A stretch of DNA of 64,000 nucleotides. Source: Actinoplanes couchii (GTDB taxonomy: Bacteria > Actinomycetota > Actinomycetes > Mycobacteriales > Micromonosporaceae). The notes below the pieces were generated by a model. The model was not told the DNA's origin. It made no database searches and worked only from the letters and a program-made list of their open reading frames with translations. The translations under genes and the position numbers were made by a program. The DNA lies in contig NZ_BOMG01000097.1 in the NCBI RefSeq assembly GCF_016862075.1, forward strand, positions 1 through 64,000. Reading direction: 5' to 3'. Below are positions 8,302 to 16,786 of this stretch, in pieces. Numbering within the stretch: position 1 is the first letter of the stretch; the number at the start of each line of letters is the position of its first letter.

Positions 8302-9081
8302 TCAGGCGACCAGGGACGCGTACTCGCATCGAGGTTGGCGCAGCCGGTCGAAGAGGGCCGTGGTGCCGGCCGACGGGCGCACCCGGTAGGTGCTCCACAG
8401 CAGATCGGCCAGCCGGTGGTACTGCGACAGCGCCAGGTGCCGCTGCCCGGTCGCCGCGTAACAGGCCATCAGGCGCCGGTTCACCGCCTCGTTGCACGGG
8501 TCGATCGCCAGGATCTGCCGGGCCAGGAACGCCGCCGCGGCATACAGACCGCGGCCCAGGTACGCCTCGACCAGCCGCCCCTGCGTCTCGATCATCTCCA
8601 GCCGCAGCGACTCCCGGACCGGCGCCGCCCAGTCCAGATACGGCTCGTCGGCCAGGAAGTCACCCAGGTACAACTGGCACGCCGCCTCCCGGTGGGCCAG
8701 CGCCGCGTCGTGGTCACCGTGGCGCTCGGCCCGGATCGCGGCGGCCCGGTCCCGGGCGAACTGCTCGGCGTCGGTCCACACCGGCACGGTGTCCGCGATC
8801 CGGTAGGTGTCGAACCGCCGTTCGATGCCGGCCTGCGGGGCCACCGCGCGCAGCACCGACCGGGCCGAACTGAGCGCCACGTGCAGGCTGTTGCGGGCGG
8901 CGGCCGGGTCGGCGCCGGGCCAGAACACGTCGGTCAGCACGTCCCGCGGGACCGGCGCCCGGCGGTGGGCCAGCAGGTACGCCAGCACGTGCCGGGTACG
9001 CCGCCGCGACGTCGTGTCGACGGTGGCGCCGTCGACGGTGAGCTGGAAGGTCCCGAGGAAGTGGGCGGTGAGAACCGGCAT
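8302..9081 (-). CDS. Short SARP transcription factor (winged helix plus BTAD only)
   Basis: 259 aa. The first ~95 residues are an OmpR-like winged helix (FLGTFQLTVDG, RRRTRHVLAYLLAHRRAPVPRDVLTDVFWPG), the rest a BTAD domain (ADEPYLDWAAPVRESLRLEMIETQGRL is typical but longer than needed to recognise it). There is no ATPase or TPR region, so it is a short-form SARP as found inside antibiotic clusters. Three 12-bp repeats lie just upstream (9105-9140). It is the second SARP within 5 kb, which supports a specialised-metabolism locus here. Confidence 0.88.
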   Translation of the reverse strand: MPVLTAHFLGTFQLTVDGATVDTTSRRRTRHVLAYLLAHRRAPVPRDVLTDVFWPGADPAAARNSLHVALSSARSVLRAVAPQAGIERRFDTYRIADTVPVWTDAEQFARDRAAAIRAERHGDHDAALAHREAACQLYLGDFLADEPYLDWAAPVRESLRLEMIETQGRLVEAYLGRGLYAAAAFLARQILAIDPCNEAVNRRLMACYAATGQRHLALSQYHRLADLLWSTYRVRPSAGTTALFDRLRQPRCEYASLVA

Positions 9082-9104
9082 GCCGCCATCGTGGGCGGGG
9101 CCCC

Positions 9105-9140
9105 TGCACCGTCCGTTGCACCACCCGCTGCAGTGCCCGG
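9105..9140. repeat. Three 12-bp direct repeats upstream of the short SARP gene
   Basis: TGCACCGTCCGT, TGCACCACCCGC and TGCAGTGCCCGG run head to tail in the 60-base gap before the SARP gene starting at 9081. The TGCA core and CC at position 9-10 are kept. The phasing near one helical turn makes this a candidate regulator site, but 12 bp is not the usual SARP spacing. Confidence 0.4.
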
Positions 9141-9141
9141 G

Positions 9142-9888
9142 TCAGTCGGCGCGTTCGAAGGTCAGGGTGCTGCGGCGGGGCACGGCGCGCCACAACGCGT
9201 ACAGCTGGGGAAGGTTCTTGATCGTCGCCCGGATCTGCGCCAGGGCGGCCGCGCGTCCCGGGCCGACCGGGGTGAAGTCCAGGCCGCTGTCGCCGCTGGG
9301 CACCGTGTGGAAACCGGGGAACCGCATGTCCAGGCTGACCTGCCAGCGGCCCGGCCCGTCCGCGGTGACCAGGGCCAACTGCCGGGTGAAGATCAACGCG
9401 GCGGTACGGTCGATCCACGAGTACCGGCCCCACTGCACGAGGAAACCGTCGGCGTCCGGGGCGGCGGCCGGATCCAGGTGATCGATCTCGGTCTGGGTGA
9501 ACTCGGTGAAGGCCAGCCAGGCGAGCTCCACGTCACCCAGGCTCTCCGGGTGCACGTGGTGACTGAGCAGCAGCCGGTCGAATATCTCCCGCGGGTTCTC
9601 CGGGCGCACCGCCGTCGCGGCGACCCGGAACGTGTCCCGCCCTCGCTGGTCGGTCAGGCCGTAGCGCAACCGGACCAGCACGACGTGGTCGCCGTCGTGG
9701 CCGACGACGTCACAGCGCAGGTCGAGTTGCGCCGGCAACCGGGAGGCGGGCAGGGAGGAGCCCGAGCTGAGCAGGGGCGCCCGCCCGAGGATCACGGCCT
9801 CGTCGCCGTTCACCTCGGGTAGGCGGACCTCGATCAGGGCCGGCTGATCACCGATCCAATCGATGGCGAGAGCCGTCACGTAGTGCAC
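9142..9888 (-). CDS. Uncharacterised protein, paralogue of the lspA-linked protein
   Basis: 248 aa from a GTG at 9888; a second GTG three codons on (9879) is possible. Two similar beta-rich halves are suggested: residues 1-110 with LDLRCDVVGHDGDHVVLVRLRYGL, and 110-248 with TRQLALVTADG and WQVSLDMRFPGF. The second half aligns with the product of 92-592. No catalytic motif, signal or membrane segment is visible. It lies upstream of the short SARP on the same strand with 60 bases between, and may be unrelated to it. Confidence 0.7.
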   Translation of the reverse strand: MHYVTALAIDWIGDQPALIEVRLPEVNGDEAVILGRAPLLSSGSSLPASRLPAQLDLRCDVVGHDGDHVVLVRLRYGLTDQRGRDTFRVAATAVRPENPREIFDRLLLSHHVHPESLGDVELAWLAFTEFTQTEIDHLDPAAAPDADGFLVQWGRYSWIDRTAALIFTRQLALVTADGPGRWQVSLDMRFPGFHTVPSGDSGLDFTPVGPGRAAALAQIRATIKNLPQLYALWRAVPRRSTLTFERAD

Positions 9889-9938
9889 TCGCCGTATGCT
9901 GCCCTACCGCGCCAAAGAGGATCATTCGGGGGGTGGCC

Positions 9939-11852
9939 TCACCGGACGGTGCAGGCGGTTCCGTTGAGGCTGAAAGCGGCCGGAACCGGGTTGCTGCCGG
10001 TCCAGTTCGCGAGGAAACCGAACGACGCCGAGGCGCCGGCGGCCAGGCTGCCGTTCCAGGACGCGTTACCCACCGTGACCGCGGCTCCGGACTGGGTGAG
10101 CGTGCCGCCCCACAGCTGGGTGATCCGCTGGCCGCCGGTGAACTGCCAGGCCGCGTTCCACGAGGTCAGCGCGGTGCCGCCGGAGTTGGTGACGGTGACC
10201 TCGCCCTGGAAGCCGCCGGTCCAGCTGCCGGTCACGCGGTAGGTGACCGCGCAGGCGCCGGTGGTGGGATTCGACGGCGACGGGGACGATGTCGTCTCGA
10301 TCTTGCTCGGGTCGACGACACCCCAGTACGCGGACTTCGCCTGCAGCCTGGTGTCGAACAGCAGCGGCGCGTCCTTGCGGGTCACCGGGAACGTGTCCAG
10401 CCAGGTGTTGTCGTCGGCCAGACCCCACAGCGTGACCGAGGTGATCTCCCCGGGGTACTGGCGGAACAGGGCGAACATGTCCCGGTAGACGTACGCCTGC
10501 TTGAGGAGCCGGTCCGCCGGCGGTGCCGGGAAGTTCTCGCTGTTCGCGGTGTAGATGCTCACGTCCATCTCGGTGACCTGCTGGTCGATGCCGAGCGGCA
10601 CGAACTTGTCGATCATCGCCTTGGTCTCGGCGACCGTCGGCCAGTTGACGTTGATGTGCACCTGGTGACCGACCCCGTCGATCGGCACCCCCTCCGCCTT
10701 CAGCTGCTGGACCAGGCCGAACAGGAAGTCCCGCTTGGCGGCCACGTTGGTGTTGTAGTCGTTGATGAACAGCTTGGCGTGCGGCGCCACCTCGCGGGCC
10801 ACCCGGAACGCGGTCCGGATGTAGTCCAGGCCGGCCACGGTGAACCAGTTGCTGCGGCGCAGACCGTCGGACTGGCTCTCGTCGATAACCTCGTTGACCA
10901 CGTCCCACACCGTGATGTCGGTGCCGTAGTGGGCGGCCACGTTACGGATGTGGTTCTCCAGACGCGCCAGCAGCAGCGCCTTGTCCTCCGCGGTCGCCGT
11001 CATCGGCTGCCCGTCGGCGCCGGTGAACACCCAGGCCGGGGTCTGGTTGTGCCACACCAGGGTGTGCCCGCGGACGGCGAGACCCTTGCTTTTCGCGTAC
11101 GCCATCAGAGGATCGGCCTGGGCATAGGTGAAGGTGTTCTCGGCCGGTTCGGTGGCGTCCCACTTCAGCGCGTTGCCCGGGGTCACGCTGTCGAAGTGCT
11201 TCGTCAGCAGCTGCCCGTGCTCGGCCAGGATCTCCGCGCCGGTGATCGCCGCGCCGACCGGGAACTCGGTGATCACGTCCTTCACCGACGGGATGTCCGT
11301 CTGGATCGGCAGCGCCGGGACGTAACTGGCGGTGACGTCGTCGATGTGGATCGGGTTCGTGGTCGAGGCGGTCTCCACGTACAGGCGCAGGAACTCGACG
11401 TCGGTGGCCAGGGTGTACCGGCCGGTCAGCTGGGTCCAGCCGGTGCTGGACACCGCGGTGTTCCCGACGACCTGATCGTAAGCGGCCACGCCGCCGGTGC
11501 GCCGTTCCACACTCAGGCGCGCGTTGTCCGAGCCGGTGGAGAGCCGGACCCAGACCGAGACGGTGTACGCCGTGCCCTTGGTGAACGTCGGCAGCACGTC
11601 CAGCGACGGGCCCTGCCAGGTGGCGGTGCGGCCGCTGGTGAGCAGACTGCCGGTGCCGCCGTGGGCCTGGGCGGTGCTGTGCGCCAGGGTCTCGGCGGAC
11701 CGCCCGGCGAAGCCCTGGACGGTGCCGTCCTCGAAGTCCTTGGTCAGCACGGTGACGGGGGTGGGGTCGTCGGCGGCGTTCGCGACCGCGGTGACGGTGG
11801 CCAGGGGGACCGCCACGATGAGGGCGGCCAGCAGGCGGGGGAGAGCGCGCAT
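9939..11852 (-). CDS. Secreted endo-1,4-beta-xylanase: CBM4/9 - GH10 - CBM2
   Basis: 637-aa precursor starting MRALPRLLAALIV at an ATG preceded by AAGGAG. Residues 1-26 are a signal peptide with an ANA-A cleavage site. About 27-180 is a CBM4/9-type xylan-binding module, about 185-515 a glycoside hydrolase family 10 barrel with the acid/base Glu in WDVVNEVIDE and the nucleophile Glu in VTEMDVSI, then a Ser/Pro/Thr linker and a C-terminal CBM2 (WTGGFQGEVTVTNSG, WGGTL) bounded by two Cys. It cuts internal xylan bonds outside the cell. A perfect CebR-type palindrome 53 bases upstream predicts repression relieved by cello-oligosaccharides. Confidence 0.96.
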   Translation of the reverse strand: MRALPRLLAALIVAVPLATVTAVANAADDPTPVTVLTKDFEDGTVQGFAGRSAETLAHSTAQAHGGTGSLLTSGRTATWQGPSLDVLPTFTKGTAYTVSVWVRLSTGSDNARLSVERRTGGVAAYDQVVGNTAVSSTGWTQLTGRYTLATDVEFLRLYVETASTTNPIHIDDVTASYVPALPIQTDIPSVKDVITEFPVGAAITGAEILAEHGQLLTKHFDSVTPGNALKWDATEPAENTFTYAQADPLMAYAKSKGLAVRGHTLVWHNQTPAWVFTGADGQPMTATAEDKALLLARLENHIRNVAAHYGTDITVWDVVNEVIDESQSDGLRRSNWFTVAGLDYIRTAFRVAREVAPHAKLFINDYNTNVAAKRDFLFGLVQQLKAEGVPIDGVGHQVHINVNWPTVAETKAMIDKFVPLGIDQQVTEMDVSIYTANSENFPAPPADRLLKQAYVYRDMFALFRQYPGEITSVTLWGLADDNTWLDTFPVTRKDAPLLFDTRLQAKSAYWGVVDPSKIETTSSPSPSNPTTGACAVTYRVTGSWTGGFQGEVTVTNSGGTALTSWNAAWQFTGGQRITQLWGGTLTQSGAAVTVGNASWNGSLAAGASASFGFLANWTGSNPVPAAFSLNGTACTVR

Positions 11853-11904
11853 CCACGGCTCCTTGTCAGGGTGGTTCCCGGCGGGGATAGAGCGACATCG
11901 TTGC

Positions 11905-11920
11905 ATGGGAGCGCTCCCAT
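11905..11920. promoter_or_regulatory. CebR-type operator
   Basis: ATGGGAGCGCTCCCAT is a perfect 16-bp palindrome. Its core TGGGAGCGCTCCCA (11906-11919) is identical to the consensus operator of CebR, the LacI-family cellulose-utilisation repressor of streptomycetes. It lies 53 bases upstream of the xylanase start and 33 bases before the divergent GNAT gene. No cebR gene is in the window. Confidence 0.85.
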
Positions 11921-11952
11921 TACAATGGCGTTACCTCTGCCATGATCAACTG

Positions 11953-12687
11953 ATGATTCGACAGTTCGGGTGGAGCGATTACGAGGGCGTCCTCGAGGTG
12001 TGGCGAGCCGCCGGCCGCGACGTGATGGGCCGGGAGGAGCTGGAGGCCAAACTGTCCCGAGACCCGGAGCTGTTCCTGGTCGCGACGGCCGGTGACCCCA
12101 CTCCGGGAGGCATCCCTACCGTGGCCGGCGACCCCTCTTCGGGCGGTGACCTTTCCCCGGGCGGTGACTTTCCCCCGGGCGGCGACCTCAGCCCGGTTGC
12201 TGACCCTGCTCCGGTCGGTGGCGTGGTCGTGGCCGGCGACCTTGCCCTGACCTGCGGCGTCGACCTGCACGGCGATCTTCCCTCGGCCGGTGACCTTTCT
12301 GCGGCGGGCGGCCCTTTGGCTGGCGTTGCCCCTTCTCCGGGCTGGGATCCTTCCTCGGCGGGCGGGCCCTCCGCTGCCGGTGACCTTCCTTCGGGCGGTG
12401 ACGGTGTTCTGGGCGGTGGTGGGATTGCCGGGGTGGTGCTGGGGACCTATGACGGGCGTCGGGGGTGGATCTTTCGGCTTGCCGTTCATCCTGCGTATCG
12501 GCGGCAGGGGATCGCCAGGCGCCTTGTTGCCGAGTTGGAGGGTCGGCTGGCTGCGCTCGGTTGTCCTCGGGTGAATCTGCTGGTCATGCCGGACAACGAG
12601 GCCGGGCTCCGGTTCTGGCAGGAGCTGGGTTATCTGCCGTGCCCGGACGTGCTCTGCACGAAGCCTCTGGTCACATCCTCATCCTAG
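11953..12687 (+). CDS. GNAT acetyltransferase interrupted by a Gly/Asp/Pro repeat insert
   Basis: 244 aa starting MIRQFGWSDYEGVLEVWRAAG. Residues 1-45 and 158-244 together make one ordinary GNAT domain: the strand FLVAT should join directly to IAGVVLGTYDGRRGW, followed by the acetyl-CoA loop HPAYRRQGIARRLV and the NEAGLRFWQELGY tail. Between them (about 46-157) is a low-complexity insert of repeated GDLSPGG / AGDLPSGG units. The DNA there is a degenerate repeat of about 18-21 bp. The insert falls in a hairpin between two strands, so activity may survive. The stop codon is part of the repeated element that begins at 12681. Confidence 0.85.
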   Translation: MIRQFGWSDYEGVLEVWRAAGRDVMGREELEAKLSRDPELFLVATAGDPTPGGIPTVAGDPSSGGDLSPGGDFPPGGDLSPVADPAPVGGVVVAGDLALTCGVDLHGDLPSAGDLSAAGGPLAGVAPSPGWDPSSAGGPSAAGDLPSGGDGVLGGGGIAGVVLGTYDGRRGWIFRLAVHPAYRRQGIARRLVAELEGRLAALGCPRVNLLVMPDNEAGLRFWQELGYLPCPDVLCTKPLVTSSS

Positions 12688-12743
12688 GATGCTCTAGGCG
12701 GTGTGCGGCAAGCCGCACCCTTGAGAAAGGACGGCTTCGCCGA
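12681..12743. repeat. Intergenic repeated element, copy A
   Basis: Starts with the palindrome-containing ATCCTAGGATG (12681-12691), then an inverted repeat GTGCGGC/GCCGCAC, and ends with AAAGGACGGCTTCGCCGA (12726-12743), in which CGGC-TTC-GCCG can form a very stable small hairpin. The same two blocks in the same order and spacing recur at 19989-20048. In both copies the TAG inside CCTAGG is the stop codon of the preceding gene. Confidence 0.7.
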
Positions 12744-13258
12744 GACCACAAACTTTCGAGACGCTTTCGGCACGGGACGCGGCCTTCTTCTCGGCACGGG
12801 ACACGGCCTTCCTTGCACGCGAGACAAGGTTTTCCTCGCGCGTCGGGTGGGTGCTGGTCGAGGGTGGGCGGGGCTCTGATCGCCCGCCAGCCAGCATCCC
12901 GCCCGCCAGCCAGCAGCCCGCCCCAGCCCGCCGCCCACCCGACCCGCCCAGCCGTGCGGGTCGGGTGGGCTGGCCGGGCCCGACCCAGCCCGCCGACCCA
13001 GCCCACCGACGCAGCCCGCCCGCCGATCCAGCCCGCCGACGCAGCCGGCCAGCTCGCCGGCCCGGCCAGCCCGGCCAGCCCGGCTGCTCGCTAGCCCGCC
13101 GCCCAGCCTGCCCGGCGGGCCGGCTGGCGCGGGCTGGGCGCTGGCGGCCGGGGCAGGTGGGGGCCGGAAGATCGGCCGGAATTCCTCCATGTAGCCGTGA
13201 GCAGCCTTCGCGGACCGGCCGTGAGCCGCCGGGCTACGGTGGCGGGGTGGGGGAATCG
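12744..13258. repeat. Gene-free repeat region
   Basis: About 500 bases without a gene I can support. At 12768-12814 a 24-bp unit (CGGCACGGGACGCGGCCTTC and variant) occurs twice, with a weaker third copy after it. From about 12880 to 13160 the DNA is almost pure G and C, built of short degenerate CAGCCCGCCGACC-like repeats on one strand and their complement. Open frames across it give only Pro/Ala/Arg-rich translations with no start context. The last 60 bases contain the promoter region of the hydrolase gene. Confidence 0.6.
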
Positions 13259-13936
13259 ATGGATGTGGGTGGGGTTGCCGTTCGCTACCGGGTGGGCGGG
13301 GATGCGGGTGGGCGGGCTGTGGTGCTGTTGCACGGGCTCGGGGGCAGCGGGGCCGGGTGGGGGACGGTGCCGGAGCGGCTGGCCGGTGAGTTCCGGGTGT
13401 TCGCGCTGGATTTGCGGGGGCACGGGGACAGTGGGAAGCCCGGTGAGTACTCGTTCCAGCTGATGCGTGACGACGTGCTCGGGTTTCTGGACGGGGCGGG
13501 GCTGGAGCGGGCCGCGCTGGTCGGGCATTCGCTGGGGGCGGTCGTGGCGGTGCTGCTGGCACAGCTCGCCCCGGAACGGGTCACCCATCTGGTTCTGGAG
13601 GACGCTACGGTGCCGCGGCCCGGTGATCTGGACCGGCCGCCGCTGCCTGAGCCGGATGAGCCGACGCCTTACGATTTCCGGGCTGTCAACGCCGTCCGGG
13701 CTCAGCTGACCGATCCGGACCCGGCCTGGTGGGACGCCACCGACGCGGTGACGGTTCCGACCCTGATCATCGACGGGGCGAGCAGTGCCGATCGTCAGGA
13801 GTTCTTGGCCGCGTCGGCGGATCGGATGCCGAACGCCCGGCTGGTCACGATTCCGGCCGGTCACTACGTGCATCGGGAGCGGCCGTCGGCGTACCTGGAC
13901 GCCGTCCTGCCGTTCCTGCGGTCTACCTCCGGCTGA
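13259..13936 (+). CDS. Alpha/beta hydrolase
   Basis: 225 aa from an ATG with a GGTGGGGGA ribosome site; a GTG four codons upstream (13247) is possible. The fold is clear: oxyanion loop VVLLHGLGGSG near residue 30, nucleophile elbow ALVGHSLGA near 97, an acidic residue after VTVPTLIIDG and the catalytic His in IPAGHYVH. It carries a small cap region. Substrate cannot be told from sequence. It overlaps the convergent LysR gene by 14 bases. Confidence 0.88.
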   Translation: MDVGGVAVRYRVGGDAGGRAVVLLHGLGGSGAGWGTVPERLAGEFRVFALDLRGHGDSGKPGEYSFQLMRDDVLGFLDGAGLERAALVGHSLGAVVAVLLAQLAPERVTHLVLEDATVPRPGDLDRPPLPEPDEPTPYDFRAVNAVRAQLTDPDPAWWDATDAVTVPTLIIDGASSADRQEFLAASADRMPNARLVTIPAGHYVHRERPSAYLDAVLPFLRSTSG

Positions 13937-14783
13937 GAGCCTCGGCTCGCAGGGCGGGGAGCATCGGGTTGGGGTCGTTGCGGCGGTTGACCAGGATGAT
14001 CCGGCTCGGGGGCGCGTCCTGGACCGGGATGGTGGTCAGGTCGGGGCGCAGGGTGCTGCGGCGGTCGCCGGTGGGGAGTACCGCGATGGCCCGGCCTTCG
14101 GCCACCAGCTGGAGTTTGTCCTGGTAGGCGTCCACGGGTGGGAGGCCGGTGCCGAACAGTTGGTAGGACGTCCAGTCGGTGGTGGTGAAGGCGCACGGTG
14201 CGGTGGGTTCGCCGGCCAGGTCGGCGGTGGTGACCGTGGTCCGGGTGGCCAGGGGGTGGTCGTTCGGGACCACGAGCATTCTCGGTTCGTCGTACAGCGG
14301 CAGGGTTTCGATGTCGTTCTCGGTCAGGGGGAGTGGGGCTCGGGCGATCAGGGCGTCCACGTGACCGTCGGCCAGGGCGGTGATGTCGCGGCAGTTCAGG
14401 TGGCAGGTGGTGATGTCGGCGGTGGGGTGGGCGCGGCGCAGTCGCCGTACGGCCGCGGTGATGGTGAGGTCTTCGACGTAGCCGATGGTGATGCGTGGGG
14501 TGCCGGTGTGGTCGTGGACGGCCTTCTCGGCGTCGCCCGCGGCGCGGAGCAGGGCGCGGGCGTGTGGGAGGAAGGCCTGGCCGGCGGGGGTGAGGCGGGT
14601 GCCCTGGGGGATGCGGTCGAGCAGGCGTGCGCCGAGGTGTCTCTCGAGGCGCTGGATCTGGCGGCTCAGGGCGGGCTGGGCCAGGTGCAGGGCGGTGGCG
14701 GCCCGGCCGAAGTTCTGGTGGTCGGCGACGGCGGTGAAGTAGCGCACCAGCCGTAGTTCCAGGTCTTGTCCGGAATCGTTCAC
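13923..14783 (-). CDS. LysR-family transcriptional regulator
   Basis: 286 aa from a GTG. The N-terminal helix-turn-helix is standard (LRLVRYFTAVADHQNFGRAA, LHLAQPALSRQIQRLE), followed by a periplasmic-binding-type effector domain. It is divergent from the quinone-reductase-like gene at 14907, the usual arrangement for a LysR regulator and its target, with a 7-bp inverted repeat directly at its start codon. Confidence 0.92.
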   Translation of the reverse strand: MNDSGQDLELRLVRYFTAVADHQNFGRAATALHLAQPALSRQIQRLERHLGARLLDRIPQGTRLTPAGQAFLPHARALLRAAGDAEKAVHDHTGTPRITIGYVEDLTITAAVRRLRRAHPTADITTCHLNCRDITALADGHVDALIARAPLPLTENDIETLPLYDEPRMLVVPNDHPLATRTTVTTADLAGEPTAPCAFTTTDWTSYQLFGTGLPPVDAYQDKLQLVAEGRAIAVLPTGDRRSTLRPDLTTIPVQDAPPSRIILVNRRNDPNPMLPALRAEALSRR

Positions 14784-14799
14784 CTGTACAACGTACAGG
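14783..14799. promoter_or_regulatory. Inverted repeat at the LysR start, candidate operator
   Basis: CCTGTAC (14783-14789) and GTACAGG (14793-14799) flank a 3-base spacer in the 123-base gap between the divergent LysR and oxidoreductase genes. The left arm touches the first base of the LysR GTG. Position suits autorepression; binding is inferred. Confidence 0.5.
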
Positions 14800-14906
14800 A
14801 CGATGTCTTTTCGGAATGATCTGTTGCTGGACCGGTCTTGGACGGTGGTGCCGGGCCGGGGCTTGACTGGGGGTGCGAGATTCCCGGCGAGAAAGTGACA
14901 GGCGTG

Positions 14907-15902
14907 ATGAAGGCGATTCGGTTCCATGCGGCCGGCGGTCCGGAGGTTCTGCGGTACGAGGAGGTGCCGGTCCCGGCGATCGGGGCGGGAGAGGTGCTGG
15001 TGCGGGTGCGTGCGGCGGGGATCAATCCGCCGGACTGGTACCTGCGGGAGGGTCTGACGGTGATGCCGCCGGAGATGCGGCCGGAGCTGTCGTGCCCGTT
15101 GACGCCGGGGACCGACGTGTCCGGGGTGGTCGAGGCGGTCGGCCCAGGAGTCTCCGACCTTGTGGTGGGTGATGAGGTGTACGGGATGCTGCGGTTCCCG
15201 GGATTCGAGGGGCGGGGGTATGCGGAGTACGTGGCCGCTCCCGCCGCTGATCTGGCGCGCAAGCCGACCGGTCTTGATCATGTGCGGGCGGCGGGTGCGC
15301 CGATGGCGGTGCTGACGGCGTGGCAGTTCCTGGTCGAGTTGGGGCATGACGTGCCGTCGCCGTTCACCGGGCGGGTGCACCGGCCGGTGGCGCTCGGGCC
15401 GGGGACGACGGTGCTGGTCAACGGTGCCGCCGGTGGGGTCGGGCACTTCGCGGTGCAGTTGGCGAAGTGGAAGGGCGCCCGGGTGGTGGCGGTGGCGTCG
15501 GGGCGGCACGAGGAGTTCCTGCGAGATCTCGGTGCCGACGAGTTCGTCGACTACACCAGGGAGCGGGCGGTGGACGTGGTCCGGGATGTCGACGTGGTGG
15601 TGGACGCGGTCGGCGGGAATCTGCTGCCGGTGCTGAAGGACGGTGGCACGATGCTGCCGGTGTTCTTCGCCGAGTACGACCCGGTGGAGATCGAGCGGCG
15701 GGGCATCACGGTGTCGAACATCCAGGTGCGGTCGTCCGGGGCGCAGCTGGCGCAGATCGGGCGGTTGTTCGACTCCGGTGTGCTGCGGGTGGGGGTGGAC
15801 AGTGTCTTCCCGCTGTCGGATGCGGTCGGTGCGCATGTGCGGGCGGCGCGGGGCCACCTTCAGGGCAAGATCGTGCTGGCGGTGGATCAGCCCAGGTCGT
15901 AG
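14907..15902 (+). CDS. MDR-superfamily NADPH:quinone oxidoreductase-like enzyme
   Basis: 331 aa. The GroES-like N-terminus (MKAIRFHAAGGPEVLRYEEVPVP, GEVLVRVRAAGINPPDW) and the nucleotide-binding VLVNGAAGGVGHFAVQLAKWKGARVV identify a zinc-free medium-chain dehydrogenase/reductase of the quinone oxidoreductase group. It lies opposite a LysR gene and is probably its target. The 3' end overlaps the convergent GNAT gene by 16 bases. Confidence 0.9.
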   Translation: MKAIRFHAAGGPEVLRYEEVPVPAIGAGEVLVRVRAAGINPPDWYLREGLTVMPPEMRPELSCPLTPGTDVSGVVEAVGPGVSDLVVGDEVYGMLRFPGFEGRGYAEYVAAPAADLARKPTGLDHVRAAGAPMAVLTAWQFLVELGHDVPSPFTGRVHRPVALGPGTTVLVNGAAGGVGHFAVQLAKWKGARVVAVASGRHEEFLRDLGADEFVDYTRERAVDVVRDVDVVVDAVGGNLLPVLKDGGTMLPVFFAEYDPVEIERRGITVSNIQVRSSGAQLAQIGRLFDSGVLRVGVDSVFPLSDAVGAHVRAARGHLQGKIVLAVDQPRS

Positions 15903-16735
15903 ACGGCCCAGTCGGTGAGCGGGACGTAGCCGAGGCGGCGGTAGAGGGCGTTGCTGGTGGGGTTGCCGGCATCGGTGAACAGGACCACGTCGGTGGCCCC
16001 GGCGGCCAGGGCGGCGCGGGTGACCTCGGTGGTGACGGCGGCTCCGTAGCCGTGGCGGCGATGTCGTCGCGGGGTGTAGACGGGGTCGACGCGGATCTGG
16101 CCGCCGATCATCGGGGTGACGCCGGCCATCGCCACGTCTTCGCCGTCGGGGTTCTGCCAGAACGTGTAGGTCTTCTCGGCGAAGCGGGTGCCGGGCCAGG
16201 TGGTGTCGTCGACGGTGACGTCCTCGTGCAGGTCCACGGCCAGGTCCCGGCACCACTGCAGGAGGTGGTCGTGGTCGGCTGCGGTCGCGGGGCGGCCCCG
16301 GCCGGGTGGTTTCGGCTGCGGTGGGGTGAGGGTGGCGAGGCGGTGCAGGATCAGGCGTACCCGGACGGTGGGTGTGGTTCCGGTGTGTCGCCGCCAGGCG
16401 TCGGTGAAGTTCTCGGCGGTGCTCCGGTCGCCGCCGGCGGAGGGCGGCCGGTGGCCTGTGGCGATCAGGTGGGCGGCGAGGGAGTCGGCCTGGTCCGGGG
16501 TCAGCGGGGTGAGGGCCGGGCCGCGGCCCGGGGGCTGGTGGAAGGTGGCGCGGACCTGGCCGCCCTGGTGAAGCCGGCCGAGGAGGGTGGCGGGGGTGGT
16601 CTGCCCGCGGACCCGCAGTCTCTCGATGCTGGTGAGGGCCATGGTGTGCAGGGCGGGCCGGGAGCGCAGGAATGCGGTGGTGTCACTGATGAAGTCGTCG
16701 AGGTCTTCGGTGAGGTGCCAGCCGTCCGGTCGCAT
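15887..16735 (-). CDS. GNAT-family N-acetyltransferase
   Basis: 282 aa. The C-terminal ~120 residues are a GNAT domain: VDPVYTPRRHRRHGYGAAVTT is the acetyl-CoA loop and DAGNPTSNALYRRLGYVPL the closing strand and helix. The first ~150 residues form an extra domain (DDFISDTTAFLRSRPALHT, then a Pro-rich linker) as in FR47-like two-domain acetyltransferases. The substrate is unknown. Confidence 0.85.
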   Translation of the reverse strand: MRPDGWHLTEDLDDFISDTTAFLRSRPALHTMALTSIERLRVRGQTTPATLLGRLHQGGQVRATFHQPPGRGPALTPLTPDQADSLAAHLIATGHRPPSAGGDRSTAENFTDAWRRHTGTTPTVRVRLILHRLATLTPPQPKPPGRGRPATAADHDHLLQWCRDLAVDLHEDVTVDDTTWPGTRFAEKTYTFWQNPDGEDVAMAGVTPMIGGQIRVDPVYTPRRHRRHGYGAAVTTEVTRAALAAGATDVVLFTDAGNPTSNALYRRLGYVPLTDWAVYDLG

Positions 16736-16786
16736 GTGGTGAGAATGCCGGATCCGCCGACGTGGCGGATCCGGCGGTGGCTGGGC

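Noticed and set aside
12684..13562. Long Pro/Ala/Arg-rich open frame on the minus strand through the repeat desert
   Set aside because: Composition is that of the G/C repeats; no start context, no conserved pattern, and it runs antisense into the real hydrolase gene.
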